Shown piece after piece: positions 24,944-32,904 of a stretch of DNA of 40,338 nt. The first letter of the stretch is position 1, and each line of letters starts with the position of its first letter. Made by a program: the position numbers and the translations under genes. The stretch comes from Actinopolymorpha alba DSM 45243 (lineage in GTDB: Bacteria > Actinomycetota > Actinomycetes > Propionibacteriales > Actinopolymorphaceae), in NCBI RefSeq assembly GCF_000373925.1, contig NZ_KB892761.1:44664-85001 (forward strand), given 5' to 3'. The notes under the pieces were generated by a model. The model ran no database searches. It was not told where the DNA came from and was given only the letters and a program-made list of their open reading frames with translations.

Positions 24944-25957
24944 CTACTTGGTGACGAGGTTCCGCCAGAAATTGCGCAGGCTCTCATCGCCGCCGAACAA
25001 GGAGCTGAAGATCGTGGAGTCGGCAAGCAGGATGTCGCCGGCCCGCTCACCTTCGGGGGGCATCCACAGGAACATGTTGAACGCGGTGTTGCCGGCTTCG
25101 GTGAACGGATGCCGCCTGGAGGTGTCGATCGGCTGCCTGGCCAGGACGTGAACGACGTCCGGCTCGTCCGTCGTTACGGCGTAGTGCGGTAGGTGCTGGT
25201 GGAAGTTGAAGTTGGTCACTCCCTCCAGCCACCCCTTGGGGTCCAGGTCTTTGAACGCGGCGAACGGGGCGATCTTGTTCTGCTCCCCCACAGCGGGCCG
25301 CAGCCCCCACCGGTTCTCCACCGGCACGCCGAGCCCGGGCATCACACCCCGGAGGTATCCGGCGAAGCGCTGCTGCCGGGGGACCAGAGGATCGCCGTGA
25401 TGGTGGTACTCGACCTCCCGCACCGCCAGGTCGTCCGATGCCCCCACGTCGTGGTGGGGCCCGAGAACCAGGCAGGCGTCCTCCCGGCCGAGGAACGCCC
25501 GCAGCGCCTCAACCTCTCCCGGCTCCGCCTCCTGGCCGGTGACCACGTGGTCCAGTCCGAAAACGAACAGGGTGTCGGTGTCAGCCAGTACCCGCTCGTC
25601 GAGCGGGGTGTGGAAACCGGCCTGGTCGATGCGCTGGTACACGGGAACGGGGTGTCCTGTGGTCTCCTCGACGAACTGCTGGAACGGCACCCAGGCCCAG
25701 AAGAACAACTCGAGCGATCCCGCGATGCCCTGCTGGAACCGCTGCGGGTAGGACCACTTCGGGTCCTCGTAGGCAGGCCAGGCCACCCGCCGGACCTCGG
25801 TCATTGTGGAGAACCGGTTGTCCAGCTCGGCCGGGTTCCTGCCCGCCTCAGCCGGATAGCTCCACGAGACATAGATACTCACCCGCCGCCGGCCAGGCGT
25901 GGGGGCGCGCGGGATGTGGTTCTGGTTGTAGACGCGGGCGGTGGTGACCTCGCTCAT
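24944..25957 (-). CDS. Uncharacterised protein with a ThuA/GATase-like segment, DyP operon
   Basis: No family is recognised with certainty in this 337-residue protein. The middle reads DTDTLFVFGLDHVVTGQEAE, PGEVEALRAFLGRED and ACLVLGPHHDVGASD, which resembles the alternating strand/helix pattern of ThuA-like or class I amidotransferase-like domains. The N-terminus has WSYPAEAGRNPAELDNRFST and the C-terminus FNMFLWMPPEGERAG followed by DILLADSTIFSSLFGG. Histidines are plentiful (YHHHGDP, FHQHLPHY), which could bind metal or heme. There is no signal peptide. ATG 25957 follows GGGAGG at a good distance. It sits between the DyP peroxidase gene and the 177-residue gene, so a role in the same oxidation system is likely. 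Confidence 0.7.
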   Translation of the reverse strand: MSEVTTARVYNQNHIPRAPTPGRRRVSIYVSWSYPAEAGRNPAELDNRFSTMTEVRRVAWPAYEDPKWSYPQRFQQGIAGSLELFFWAWVPFQQFVEETTGHPVPVYQRIDQAGFHTPLDERVLADTDTLFVFGLDHVVTGQEAEPGEVEALRAFLGREDACLVLGPHHDVGASDDLAVREVEYHHHGDPLVPRQQRFAGYLRGVMPGLGVPVENRWGLRPAVGEQNKIAPFAAFKDLDPKGWLEGVTNFNFHQHLPHYAVTTDEPDVVHVLARQPIDTSRRHPFTEAGNTAFNMFLWMPPEGERAGDILLADSTIFSSLFGGDESLRNFWRNLVTK

Positions 25958-26021
25958 TCCGCCTCCCTTCGGCCGTGGGCCATCGGCGCGTCAGCCCGCG
26001 CTCCGCGCGGGCCGCAGGCTC

Positions 26022-26555
26022 TCACTGCACCTGGTCAAGCATCTCCGACAGGGCGTTCTTGATCCGTAGCGCCTTCTTGATCTCGTCGGCCGTGACGTAG
26101 GGGTATTCCCCGTACTCGATGAAGCTCGGGCAGTGGTGCTCACGCACGAACCTGACGAACGCCTCAGGGTTGGTCTTCCAGTCCTCGGGAAACCCTTCGA
26201 GGTTCTCGAAAGCCGTGCTCACTCCCGCCTTGCTGAACAGCGCGACGGCGTCCTCGGTGTACTTGTCGAAATCGGTGTCGAAGATCCCCTGGTACATGAA
26301 ACGCGTGTCGTCGTCGAAGAGCACCCAGCGCAGATAGTGCAGCTTCAGCGGCGCGAGAAGATACGGATCGCTCTCCAGCGCCTTGGCCAGGGCGTAGCCG
26401 TACTCCCGTATGGCCTCAGCCCGGCCCGGCTTCACCCTCGCGACGATCGTGAAGCCGTAACACGCGGGCGTCTTCGGGAAAATCGGGCCGTACTTCCCCT
26501 GTTCGAGCTGGTCGGTGTCCTTGGGGATGACAGCCGCCTGCGGCTTGATCTCCAT
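26022..26555 (-). CDS. Uncharacterised protein, possibly ferredoxin-like fold, DyP operon
   Basis: The 177-residue protein contains CYGFTIVARVKPGRAEAIRE, LHYLRWVLFDDDTRFMYQGI and FDTDFDKYTEDAVALFSKAG. The pattern of strand-helix-strand with a central RxMYxGxFDTD block resembles a dimeric alpha-beta barrel/ferredoxin-like fold, the same basic fold as a DyP half. The C-terminus, HCPSFIEYGEYPYVTADEIK, is highly charged. No function is known to me. ATG 26555 follows GGGAGG with eight bases spacing. It is the first gene of a three-gene operon with the 337-residue protein (64 bp gap) and DyP peroxidase. Confidence 0.75.
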   Translation of the reverse strand: MEIKPQAAVIPKDTDQLEQGKYGPIFPKTPACYGFTIVARVKPGRAEAIREYGYALAKALESDPYLLAPLKLHYLRWVLFDDDTRFMYQGIFDTDFDKYTEDAVALFSKAGVSTAFENLEGFPEDWKTNPEAFVRFVREHHCPSFIEYGEYPYVTADEIKKALRIKNALSEMLDQVQ

Positions 26556-27098
26556 GTGCGTTCCTCCCGCCATCCACCGGCCGGGCAGAATCCCCTTCAT
26601 CGTCGCAGCGGCGATGTCGTCGCCCACGCCGACGGCGTCAAAGCCTTCACCCGCGCCGCCTGGAGCCGGCCTGACATCACCGAGATGCCCCTGGCGCCCG
26701 ATGCCTACACCGCGTTCCAGCAGTTCCACGGGGAGGTGATCATTAAGGGGCCGATGGCCGGCGGGTTCACGCCGAAGAGCTCGTCGCCTATGGCTGGCAC
26801 TTCGTGCTGTGGGGACCACTTGGGGACCACACAATATGCATGGGCAGAAACGCTGGGGTACGCGACTAACGTCGAACGCCGGTTCGAAGGACCTGCTGAC
26901 CTGCGCGCGGCCACTGACGGTCCGGCGGACTGGTTCAGGTCACGGCGACCTGTCGCTGTGGATGGTCCAGGCTGTGTTCCCGGGGTAGGCCAGTTGCCGG
27001 CTGAGGTCTTTCCAGGGGGCGTTGCCCTGACTCCCGGCCAGTCCGTCATGCGTCCAATCTCAGGTGACAGGCGGACCGCCCATTGGAACGATTGTGCT
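26556..27098. other. Relic region with phased GGGGACC repeats and core-less inverted arms
   Basis: Plus-strand codons between about 26600 and 26760 give GVKAFTRAAWSRPDITEMPL and DAYTAFQQFHGEVIIKGPMA, then ELVAYGWHFVLWGP in another frame. This looks like a remnant gene of unknown family. GGGGACC occurs at 26811 and 26822 (11-bp period), as beside attachment-like repeat 2. TGACCTG (26897-26903) and CAGGTCA (26936-26942) form an inverted repeat like the att arms, but no tRNA core lies between them. Confidence 0.4.
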
Positions 27099-27677
27099 AT
27101 GCCTACGAACTCGGACGACGAAGTGCCTTTCTCGCCGGTTGGCTCATTCGCTGTGCGGAAGGCCGATCGCGGCGACGCGGCGGCGGTCGGGGAGATTCAC
27201 GCCGCCGCGTGGGCAGCCGGCTTTGCCCACTTGTTCGACTCTGACTATCTCGCCAGTGAGACCTCCCGGCGGCGAGGCATGTGGGCGGCGATGTTCGACA
27301 ATCCCAACATGCAGCGCACAACCCTGCTCGTGGCGGAGGACATTGGCGGTCAGCCAGTCGCGTTCACACACTTCGGGCCCGTAGGAATCTGGAACGAAGA
27401 CCATCAAGCGTCGCCCAGGGACCTTGGCGAGATCTATGCGTTCTACGCGCATCCATCAGTCTGGGGGAAGGGCGCATCCGCGATGCTCATGTCGAGTGCA
27501 CAGGCCAGCCTTGCCCGACTTGCGTTCGCTCGTGTGTGCCTCTGGACCCTCGAAGGTGCTGGTCGCGCTCGGCGCTTCTACGCCAAAACTGGATTCCGCG
27601 AGACAGGCTCCGCCAAGCTCCAAGACTTCGGCGGCGGAACGCATCTACGGGAGGTTGAGTACCTACGCTCTGCATAG
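27099..27677 (+). CDS. GNAT-family N-acetyltransferase
   Basis: The 192-residue protein starts its GNAT domain at FAVRKADRGDAAAVGEIHAA. It has the acetyl-CoA region as GEIYAFYAHPSVWGKGASAM and the end motif RVCLWTLEGAGRARRFYAKT plus GFRETG. The usual Q/RxxGxG/A loop appears as VWGKGA. It transfers an acetyl group to an unknown amine. The frame is open far upstream, but only from about 27099 does the sequence look like the family. The nucleoside phosphorylase-like gene follows 22 bp downstream on the same strand, so they may be cotranscribed. Confidence 0.8.
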   Translation: MPTNSDDEVPFSPVGSFAVRKADRGDAAAVGEIHAAAWAAGFAHLFDSDYLASETSRRRGMWAAMFDNPNMQRTTLLVAEDIGGQPVAFTHFGPVGIWNEDHQASPRDLGEIYAFYAHPSVWGKGASAMLMSSAQASLARLAFARVCLWTLEGAGRARRFYAKTGFRETGSAKLQDFGGGTHLREVEYLRSA

Positions 27678-27699
27678 GTACCAACGCCGATCTCGCGGC

Positions 27700-28530
27700 A
27701 TGGCAGTCTTCGACCTGCGCTCACCGGTAGTAACTAGGTGGCTTGACGCGCTGTCCGACCGTCATGCTCCTTCCATGAGTTACCCGATGATGGACGGCAA
27801 GCACACCTTCGGCGCCGTGGTTCCGCTACCCTCCGGACGCCTACCGTCGGGCTCACCGGACGCCGCCATCATTTGCTATCCCTGCTGGCTCTCCCGTGAG
27901 GTGATCGAGTCAGAATCAACAAGCGAGTACCAGTGGAGCTATCGCGGTGACGTCCATCGTCTCGACGCTACTGGTGGCCGAGTCGCGCTGGTTGGCGGGA
28001 TTGGAGTCGGAGGTCCGGCGGCGGCGATGCTGGTCGAAGAGCTCGGCGCTCACGGCGTACACCGCTTCATTGTCGTGGGTATGGCAGGAGTCCTCCACAA
28101 GGATCTCGAGCCGTGCGGCTTCGCCGTCTGTGATCGCGCTCTTCGCGACGAAGGTGTCTCACACCACTACCTGCCACCCGGTAGATACGTCGAAGCAAGT
28201 GAAGAGCTATCCACGAGACTGACGGCCGAGCTGCGAGAAGACGGAGCCGCCGTTCGAGTTGGACCGACATGGACGACGGACGCCCCCTACCGAGAGACAG
28301 CCGAGGAGGTCCGACGCTACCGTGATGAGGGCATCGCCACAGTTGAGATGGAAGCAGCCTCAGTCTTCGCGGTAGCCCAACTCCGGGGCTACGAGGCAGC
28401 AGCCGGCTTCGTAGTCAGCGACCTACTCACCGAGGAAGGTTGGGCGGGCCACTTCCAGGCGGCAGACCTCCGCCCGAACCTGAGACGCCTGCTAGCCGCC
28501 GCCATGCGGACACTTGCTCCCGAAGCTTGA
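27700..28530 (+). CDS. Nucleoside phosphorylase/nucleosidase family protein
   Basis: The 276-residue protein contains RVALVGGIGVGGPAAAMLVE, HRFIVVGMAGVLHKDLEP, IATVEMEAASVFAVAQLRGY and GFVVSDLL. The GxGxxxA and VEMEAAS blocks are those of the PNP_UDP_1 superfamily (uridine/purine phosphorylases, nucleosidases), with the catalytic Glu in VEMEA and an Asp in SDLL. It would cleave a nucleoside in the cytoplasm; the base is not predictable. ATG 27700 follows the acetyltransferase stop. Length is normal for the family. Confidence 0.8.
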   Translation: MAVFDLRSPVVTRWLDALSDRHAPSMSYPMMDGKHTFGAVVPLPSGRLPSGSPDAAIICYPCWLSREVIESESTSEYQWSYRGDVHRLDATGGRVALVGGIGVGGPAAAMLVEELGAHGVHRFIVVGMAGVLHKDLEPCGFAVCDRALRDEGVSHHYLPPGRYVEASEELSTRLTAELREDGAAVRVGPTWTTDAPYRETAEEVRRYRDEGIATVEMEAASVFAVAQLRGYEAAAGFVVSDLLTEEGWAGHFQAADLRPNLRRLLAAAMRTLAPEA

Positions 28531-28760
28531 ATCCGTCCCGACCCACCTACAGGCAAAGACCTGCGAAATCGAGCCCTGTCGATGACCAGGAGGCCGGGCA
28601 AGGTCAGCACCAGGCCGGTGCACCTGGCCACCTCGATCCCCTGACGACGCAGATGGGCCCTGTCCAAGCCACCACGACCAAGGACCACCTGCCCGGGGCG
28701 CAGCCGACGCCCACAGCCATCGACCGCTCACCCAGCCGACGACATTTTCAGGCGAACTGG
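28531..28760. other. Gap without a supported gene
   Basis: The minus strand offers a frame (about 28570-28690) with RAHLRRQGIEVARCTGLVLT, possibly a relic, but no family is seen. GACCTGCGAAATCG at about 28559 resembles the left arm of attachment-like repeat 1 (GACCTGCGAAACCG); no core follows. Confidence 0.3.
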
Positions 28761-29132
28761 CTAGTCGGGCCGGGAGACCTGGTAGTGGCTGATGTACCAG
28801 CCGTCTTCCAAGCGCTTCACCAGCACACCGAGCTTGAGCCCCAGCGTGGGCCGGTCGGTGAACGAGAAGTCCACGTCCAAATAGCCGAGCACGAGGTCGT
28901 CAGCAAGCCGCCTGGTCTCCAGGATCCGATACTCGGCCGTCATCCCGACGGGCTGGGAATCGTAGTACTCGGCGATGCCCTGCCGTCCCACGCTGTAGGG
29001 GTGCAGTCCTTGGAAGATCGCGTCTTCGGTGAAGGTCCAGGCGACCCGCTCAGGTTCGTGCTTGTCGACGGCCGCCTTCCACCGGTCGAGGACGCCCCGC
29101 AGAATCGCATTCCTGTCTGCCGTACTGCTCAT
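28761..29132 (-). CDS. SnoaL-like/DUF4440 NTF2-fold protein
   Basis: The 123-residue protein reads ILRGVLDRWKAAVDKHEPER, AIFQGLHPYSVGRQGIAEYY and DGWYISHYQVSRPD. This is the cone-shaped NTF2-like fold of SgcJ/EcaC and related SnoaL-like proteins, which may be enzymes (isomerases, cyclases) or ligand-binding domains. The start could be ATG 29132 or ATG 29135. It is followed upstream by a broken SDR gene on the same strand with a 33 bp gap, and both could once have formed a small operon. Confidence 0.75.
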   Translation of the reverse strand: MSSTADRNAILRGVLDRWKAAVDKHEPERVAWTFTEDAIFQGLHPYSVGRQGIAEYYDSQPVGMTAEYRILETRRLADDLVLGYLDVDFSFTDRPTLGLKLGVLVKRLEDGWYISHYQVSRPD

Positions 29133-29165
29133 CATGGTTTTCTGACGCTTCCGCTGAGAGCGCTG

Positions 29166-29877
29166 TCAGTGGCCGGCGCTCACGCCGCCGTCGACATGCA
29201 AGATCTCGCCAGTGACGAACGGGGCGGTCTCCAGGTAGATCACCGCGTCGACAATGTCGCTCACCTCGCCCATCCGGCCGACCGGCTGTAGGGCGGCGAG
29301 GACCGGGTGGCTGTCCTCGTCATGCATGGTGGTGTTGATGGTGCCCGGGGAGACCGCGTTGACGCGGATGCCGCGCTTGGCGTACTCGATGGCGAGGGAC
29401 TTGGTGGCGGACTGCACGCCGCCCTTGGTCAACGACGCCAACACGGATGGGACGTTGGAGTCGGCGTTGTCGACCAGGCTGGTGGTGACGTTGACGATGT
29501 GGCCGCCGCCGTGGGTAAGCATGTGCTCGACGGCAAGCTGGGTGATGCGGAAGAACCCGGTCAGGTTCACGCCGGTCGCCGCGGCGTAGTCGTCCGCGGT
29601 GTAGTCGGTGAAGGGCTTGGCGACGAAGATGCCCGCGTTGTTGACCAGGGTGTCGACGCCGCCGAAGCGGTCGATGGCCGCCACGATGACGCGTTCGGCG
29701 GTGGCGGGGTCAGCGATGTCGCCGGCGACGGTCAGGGTCCTCTCGTCGTTGGCGGGGGTGATCGAGCGCGAGGTGGCGACGACCGCGTACCCAAGCTTGC
29801 GGTACACCGACGAGGCCGGCGCCGATGCCCCGCGACGCGCCGGTGATGACTGCGACCTTCTGGTCCTGAGTGCTCAT
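29166..29877 (-). pseudogene. Short-chain dehydrogenase/reductase with an N-terminal frameshift
   Basis: From ATG 29877 the sequence reads VAVITGASRGIGAGLV, the TGxxxGxG cofactor motif. The rest of the protein is in another frame from about 29807: GYAVVATSRSITP, VDTLVNNAGIFVAKPFTDY (NNAG), then a catalytic region where the usual YxxxK reads LASLTKGGV. A one-base change near 29810 would join them into about 237 residues. The Tyr of YxxxK is replaced by Leu (SLTK), so it may be a non-standard member even if the frame is restored. It could be a sequencing error or early pseudogene. Confidence 0.65.
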
Positions 29878-30399
29878 CACGGACCTTCTTCGACAGGTAT
29901 GGAACTGCCACTAGCCGACCGGTCGACTATTTCGAACGTAGACAGTCACGGAAGGGGAAGTCAAAGCCCAACCGGCCTGGATCGGGACCCGTTGGCTTCC
30001 AGCTGATAGGCGCAGCCTCCTGCTCAGGCCAGTGTGTCTACCGCCGGTGCGGGTCCCCGTCGGGCAGCCACGCGCCCAGGCCGTGGACGCCGAGGTCTCC
30101 GAGGCCCTCGCAAAGCGCGTCAACAACGGCGAGGACCGCACGAACCTCGCCAACGCGCCCACCAGGGACCAAGTCCAGTAGATCTCTGGTGCGACGCAGT
30201 GAGCCAGCAGGAACCGAGTTTCGAACACGACATCCGTCCCCTGTTTCGGTCAAAGGAAATCGAGGCGATGTCGGGGGTGTTCTACCTTTCTTCCTAGCAG
30301 GACGTGGGTGCAGCTATTCAGAGCTGGATCCTGGGCTGGGACAAGCTGTCCGACCGATGGAAGAGGCGCCTTCCAGACAGCACGCGAGTGGCGGTGCGC
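29878..30399. other. Gap with a short coding-like remnant
   Basis: Plus-strand codons ending at a TAG at 30180-30182 give QAVDAEVSEALAKRVNNGED and then RTNLANAPTRDQVQ. This looks like the end of a lost gene without recognised family. A 17-bp word, ACAAGCTGTCCGACCGA (30341-30357), recurs at 31283-31299. Nothing else is supported. Confidence 0.35.
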
Positions 30400-30405
30400 A
30401 TGACG

Positions 30406-30411
30406 CATAAT
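30406..30411 (+). promoter_or_regulatory. Putative -10 box for the cold-shock-domain gene
   Basis: CATAAT lies six bases before ATG 30418. Without a ribosome binding site in front of that ATG, leaderless transcription is the simplest reading. No -35 box is evident. Confidence 0.35.
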
Positions 30412-30417
30412 CAGCGC

Positions 30418-30666
30418 ATGGCGAAGCGCCGGAAGGCCGATAAGTCCGTGACGGGCGTTGTCGAGTGGTTCGACGCGGACGAAGGCTGGGGAGCGATCAC
30501 GGCACCCGAAGTCCCCGGTGGCTGCTTCGTCCACTTCTCAGACATTCAGATGCCTGGATTCAAAGAACTCCGAGCGGGCCAACGCGTGCGATTCAGGTTC
30601 GAGGATCCCGGGTTCCTCCAGGACGGCTATTGGTACCGCGCGAGCGCAGTCTGGCCACTTGACTAG
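30418..30666 (+). CDS. Divergent cold-shock-domain protein
   Basis: The 82-residue protein has a basic N-terminus, MAKRRKADK, followed by VTGVVEWFDADEGWGAITAP and GGCFVHFSDIQMPGFKELRA, then GQRVRFRFEDPGF. This is a cold-shock (CspA-type) beta barrel. RNP1, normally KGFGFI, is EGWGAIT, and RNP2 is CFVHFS. The loop and the C-terminal WYRASAVWPL are unlike standard Csp proteins, and a class replacing RNA-binding aromatics is plausible. It should bind single-stranded nucleic acid. ATG 30418 is chosen because of the -10 box; ATG 30400 is also in frame. Confidence 0.75.
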   Translation: MAKRRKADKSVTGVVEWFDADEGWGAITAPEVPGGCFVHFSDIQMPGFKELRAGQRVRFRFEDPGFLQDGYWYRASAVWPLD

Positions 30667-30749
30667 CGGCCGGGCGGGCGCGGGGTGGAGTACTCGGGGA
30701 TGTCGCGCATCGGAGTGCCAGCCGGGCCATTAACGCGCTGGCGGCAGAG

Positions 30750-31077
30750 CTACCCGAACAGACAGAACACGTGGCCGGCGGGATCGGTACATACCCGCAC
30801 GTCGGCCTGTGGCTGCCAGGGCGTCGGGGTAGCACAGCTGATGTGTACCGTCTGCCGGCCAGGTCGGTGGTTCATATCGAGCTTCGCGCTGGAAGGAGAT
30901 CATCCGCTGACCATCTGGGGATCTGAGACCCACCCAGCCCGGGTCGTCGTCGCCCGCGTCATCGTCGGCCACTTGCCATCCCAGGAGTTCGCGGTAGAAC
31001 GTGGCCAGCTCCCGTGGGTGGAGACAATCCAGTACTGGATACGGTCCACCGGTCACAACCGGTGCGGAATCGCTCAT
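30750..31077 (-). pseudogene. VOC/glyoxalase-family gene with internal deletion
   Basis: The start, from 31077, gives YPVLDCLHPRELATFYRELL, GWQVADDD and GWVGLRSPDGQRMISFQ, the first half of a VOC (glyoxalase/bleomycin-resistance-like) domain. In another frame the end is DVRVCTDPAGHVFCLFG to a TAG at 30750, the typical C-terminus. The middle segment with the usual HLDVxVDD block is lost. A working protein is unlikely. Confidence 0.6.
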
Positions 31078-31313
31078 CTTCCCTCTTCTCGTGAGGTACG
31101 GCTTTGTCCATCGGCCCGATAGTCTGGCATCCGATTAGGACAACCTGGGTCTTATACGTACGGAACCTTCACGCATCGTGCGCGCTGAGGGTCTTCTTCG
31201 GATCGGGGAGCGCGAGCGCGGGAGATTGCAACTTCTTGACATCGATGAGCCGTTGGAGGATCGCGGCGGGGTCGTCGCCGCTACAAGCTGTCCGACCGAC
31301 GGGAGAAAGGCCC
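31078..31313. other. Gap without a supported gene
   Basis: Contains the second copy of the 17-bp word seen at 30341-30357. No other feature was recognised. Confidence 0.35.
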
Positions 31314-32258
31314 TCAGGCCAGCAGTTCGCTGGCAGCGCTGCGCAGCCCGTCCAGACCTTGATCCACCCATCCTTCGCTAAGCGACTCCGTGCCGCGCAT
31401 CGCGGGTTTGTCGACGAGGTGGAACCGAAGGTTGAAGATCCCATTGATGACGCGGAACCAAGGGAGCGCGGCGAGATCGGCTTCTCCCAGGCCACGTATC
31501 TCGGTGTAGCCGGCGGCGAAGGCGTCCCAATGCGGTGTCGCTGAGACGCCGGTGAGGTCGGCTATCCGCCACCGCTCGCCAGCCAGATCGAAGTCGTGGA
31601 TTGTCAGACCAGTCTCGGTCAAGTGAACGTTATCCAACGACACATCGCCATGGCAGACGCCCCAGTTGAGACCTTGCGCCGCGTACTGCGTCACCTGCGC
31701 CCGAGCAGCAGAGGCTAGATCGCGCACCAGGGCCTGATCGTCTGGCGCCGCCGCTAGCCTTGGGAGAACGAGCGCCAATGGTTCGTCGAGGGTGCGTTGC
31801 AGGTCGAACGGCCTTCTACGGCGCTGAGTGCGGAAGGTGTCGGCCGCTGAGTGGAGCCTGGCAATAAGCTGGCCGAACTCTCGGTAGAGGTCGTCGCTGA
31901 ACGGCGGGCGTGGTTTCTCGCCGTCCACGTACTCAGTCAACGAGAAGGGCCGAGTTCCTTCGGGAGTATCGAGTTCACCAACCAGCTGGCCGTCCGCAAG
32001 TGGCTGCGCTCGGGCGACCGGAAGGCCGCACGTGGCCAAATGGGTCGCGCATTCGAGTTCCCAAGCCACCTCCTCAGCGGACCGGTGGCCGCGTCGATAG
32101 ACCTTCAGTACATAGCGCCCTTGGCCCGTAGTTACCTCGTACACATCGTTAACGAGGGATCGCACCAGTACGCAGCCCATGACATCCAGCGCGTACGCCG
32201 TGTGAACGACTTCGGTGAGGGCCTCAGGGGCAGGCAGCGAGCGGAAGGTCGAGATCAC
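31314..32258 (-). CDS. Phosphotransferase family protein (APH/homoserine-kinase-like fold)
   Basis: The 314-residue protein has RYVLKVYRRGHRSAEEVAWE (ATP-binding Lys), GQLIARLHSAADTF, the catalytic loop WGVCHGDVSLDNVHL and the metal-binding LTIHDFDLAGERWR. This is the APH/ChoK-like kinase fold; a small-molecule hydroxyl is phosphorylated, but the substrate cannot be told. Start GTG 32258 is preceded by TATCGT (32265-32270 on the minus strand) and six bases, suggesting a leaderless mRNA. The gene is intact, unlike the other two phosphotransferase-family genes nearby. Confidence 0.82.
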   Translation of the reverse strand: MISTFRSLPAPEALTEVVHTAYALDVMGCVLVRSLVNDVYEVTTGQGRYVLKVYRRGHRSAEEVAWELECATHLATCGLPVARAQPLADGQLVGELDTPEGTRPFSLTEYVDGEKPRPPFSDDLYREFGQLIARLHSAADTFRTQRRRRPFDLQRTLDEPLALVLPRLAAAPDDQALVRDLASAARAQVTQYAAQGLNWGVCHGDVSLDNVHLTETGLTIHDFDLAGERWRIADLTGVSATPHWDAFAAGYTEIRGLGEADLAALPWFRVINGIFNLRFHLVDKPAMRGTESLSEGWVDQGLDGLRSAASELLA

Positions 32259-32397
32259 GCCGCGACGATACGGGACGCCTCCACGTGCCCCAGGACAGGG
32301 CGGAGGTCGGATGGACTGTTGGATGCCTTTGCAAGGCAGGGGTATACGACTTCGGTGCCCTCACCGCCGGCCTTTGCGCGCAGCGCGGTAGGTGTTT

Positions 32398-32862
32398 CTA
32401 TGGACGTTCGTTCGAAGCCTGCTTAGCGGCAGCCGCTGATGCTTCAACGCGTGCGAGGTACTTCTGCCACCAGGCTTCATCGGCCAGATCGTGGACCCAG
32501 GGGTTTCCCTCTCGCCGCCGATCGACCCGTCGATGAGCTCGCGCACGATATCAGCGTGCCCTGCGTGACGACTGGTCTCGTGGATGACGTGCACGAGTGC
32601 TTGCCGGAGGGTGATCTTCTCCCCGTCATGGGGAACCGTTCCGATGTCGTCCAGGTCCAGTTCGGCGATGGTCTGGTCAGCATGGGCGCAGGCCCGACGG
32701 TAGTTGTCGACGATGAACTCCGTGGACTCCCCGGGAGCGGCGTACATGTCACCACTGAACTCCACGGTCTCCTGGGCGTTGTCGGGCTCCCACCACGGCA
32801 TCTGCACGTCTGTGGCTAGTCTGCCGAAGGTCTCGCCGAGGTAGTTGGTCTCGCTGCTCGAA
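32398..32862 (-). pseudogene. DinB/DUF664 family remnant 2
   Basis: The minus-strand frame gives NYLGETFGRLATDVQMPWWE, VDNYRRACAHADQTIAELDL and HETSRHAGHADIVRELIDGS, the middle and C-terminal metal-site helices of DUF664. Near 32505 the frame shifts and the normal end, WVHDLADEAWWQKYLARVEA to a TAG at 32398, is found in the next frame. The first quarter of the gene, with the first metal His, is missing. The gene cannot encode the full protein. Confidence 0.65.
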
Positions 32863-32904
32863 GGACTCAGCGACGCGGGTGAGGATGAGTTCCTAAGTCG
32901 TGTG

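Noticed and set aside
26133-27098. Long plus-strand extension before the acetyltransferase start
   Set aside because: Its first part is antisense to the 177-residue gene of the DyP operon; GNAT similarity begins only at about 27099.
28761-29877. SnoaL-like and SDR genes as part of a natural-product cluster
   Set aside because: Only two small genes are present, one broken, and no biosynthetic core enzyme is near.
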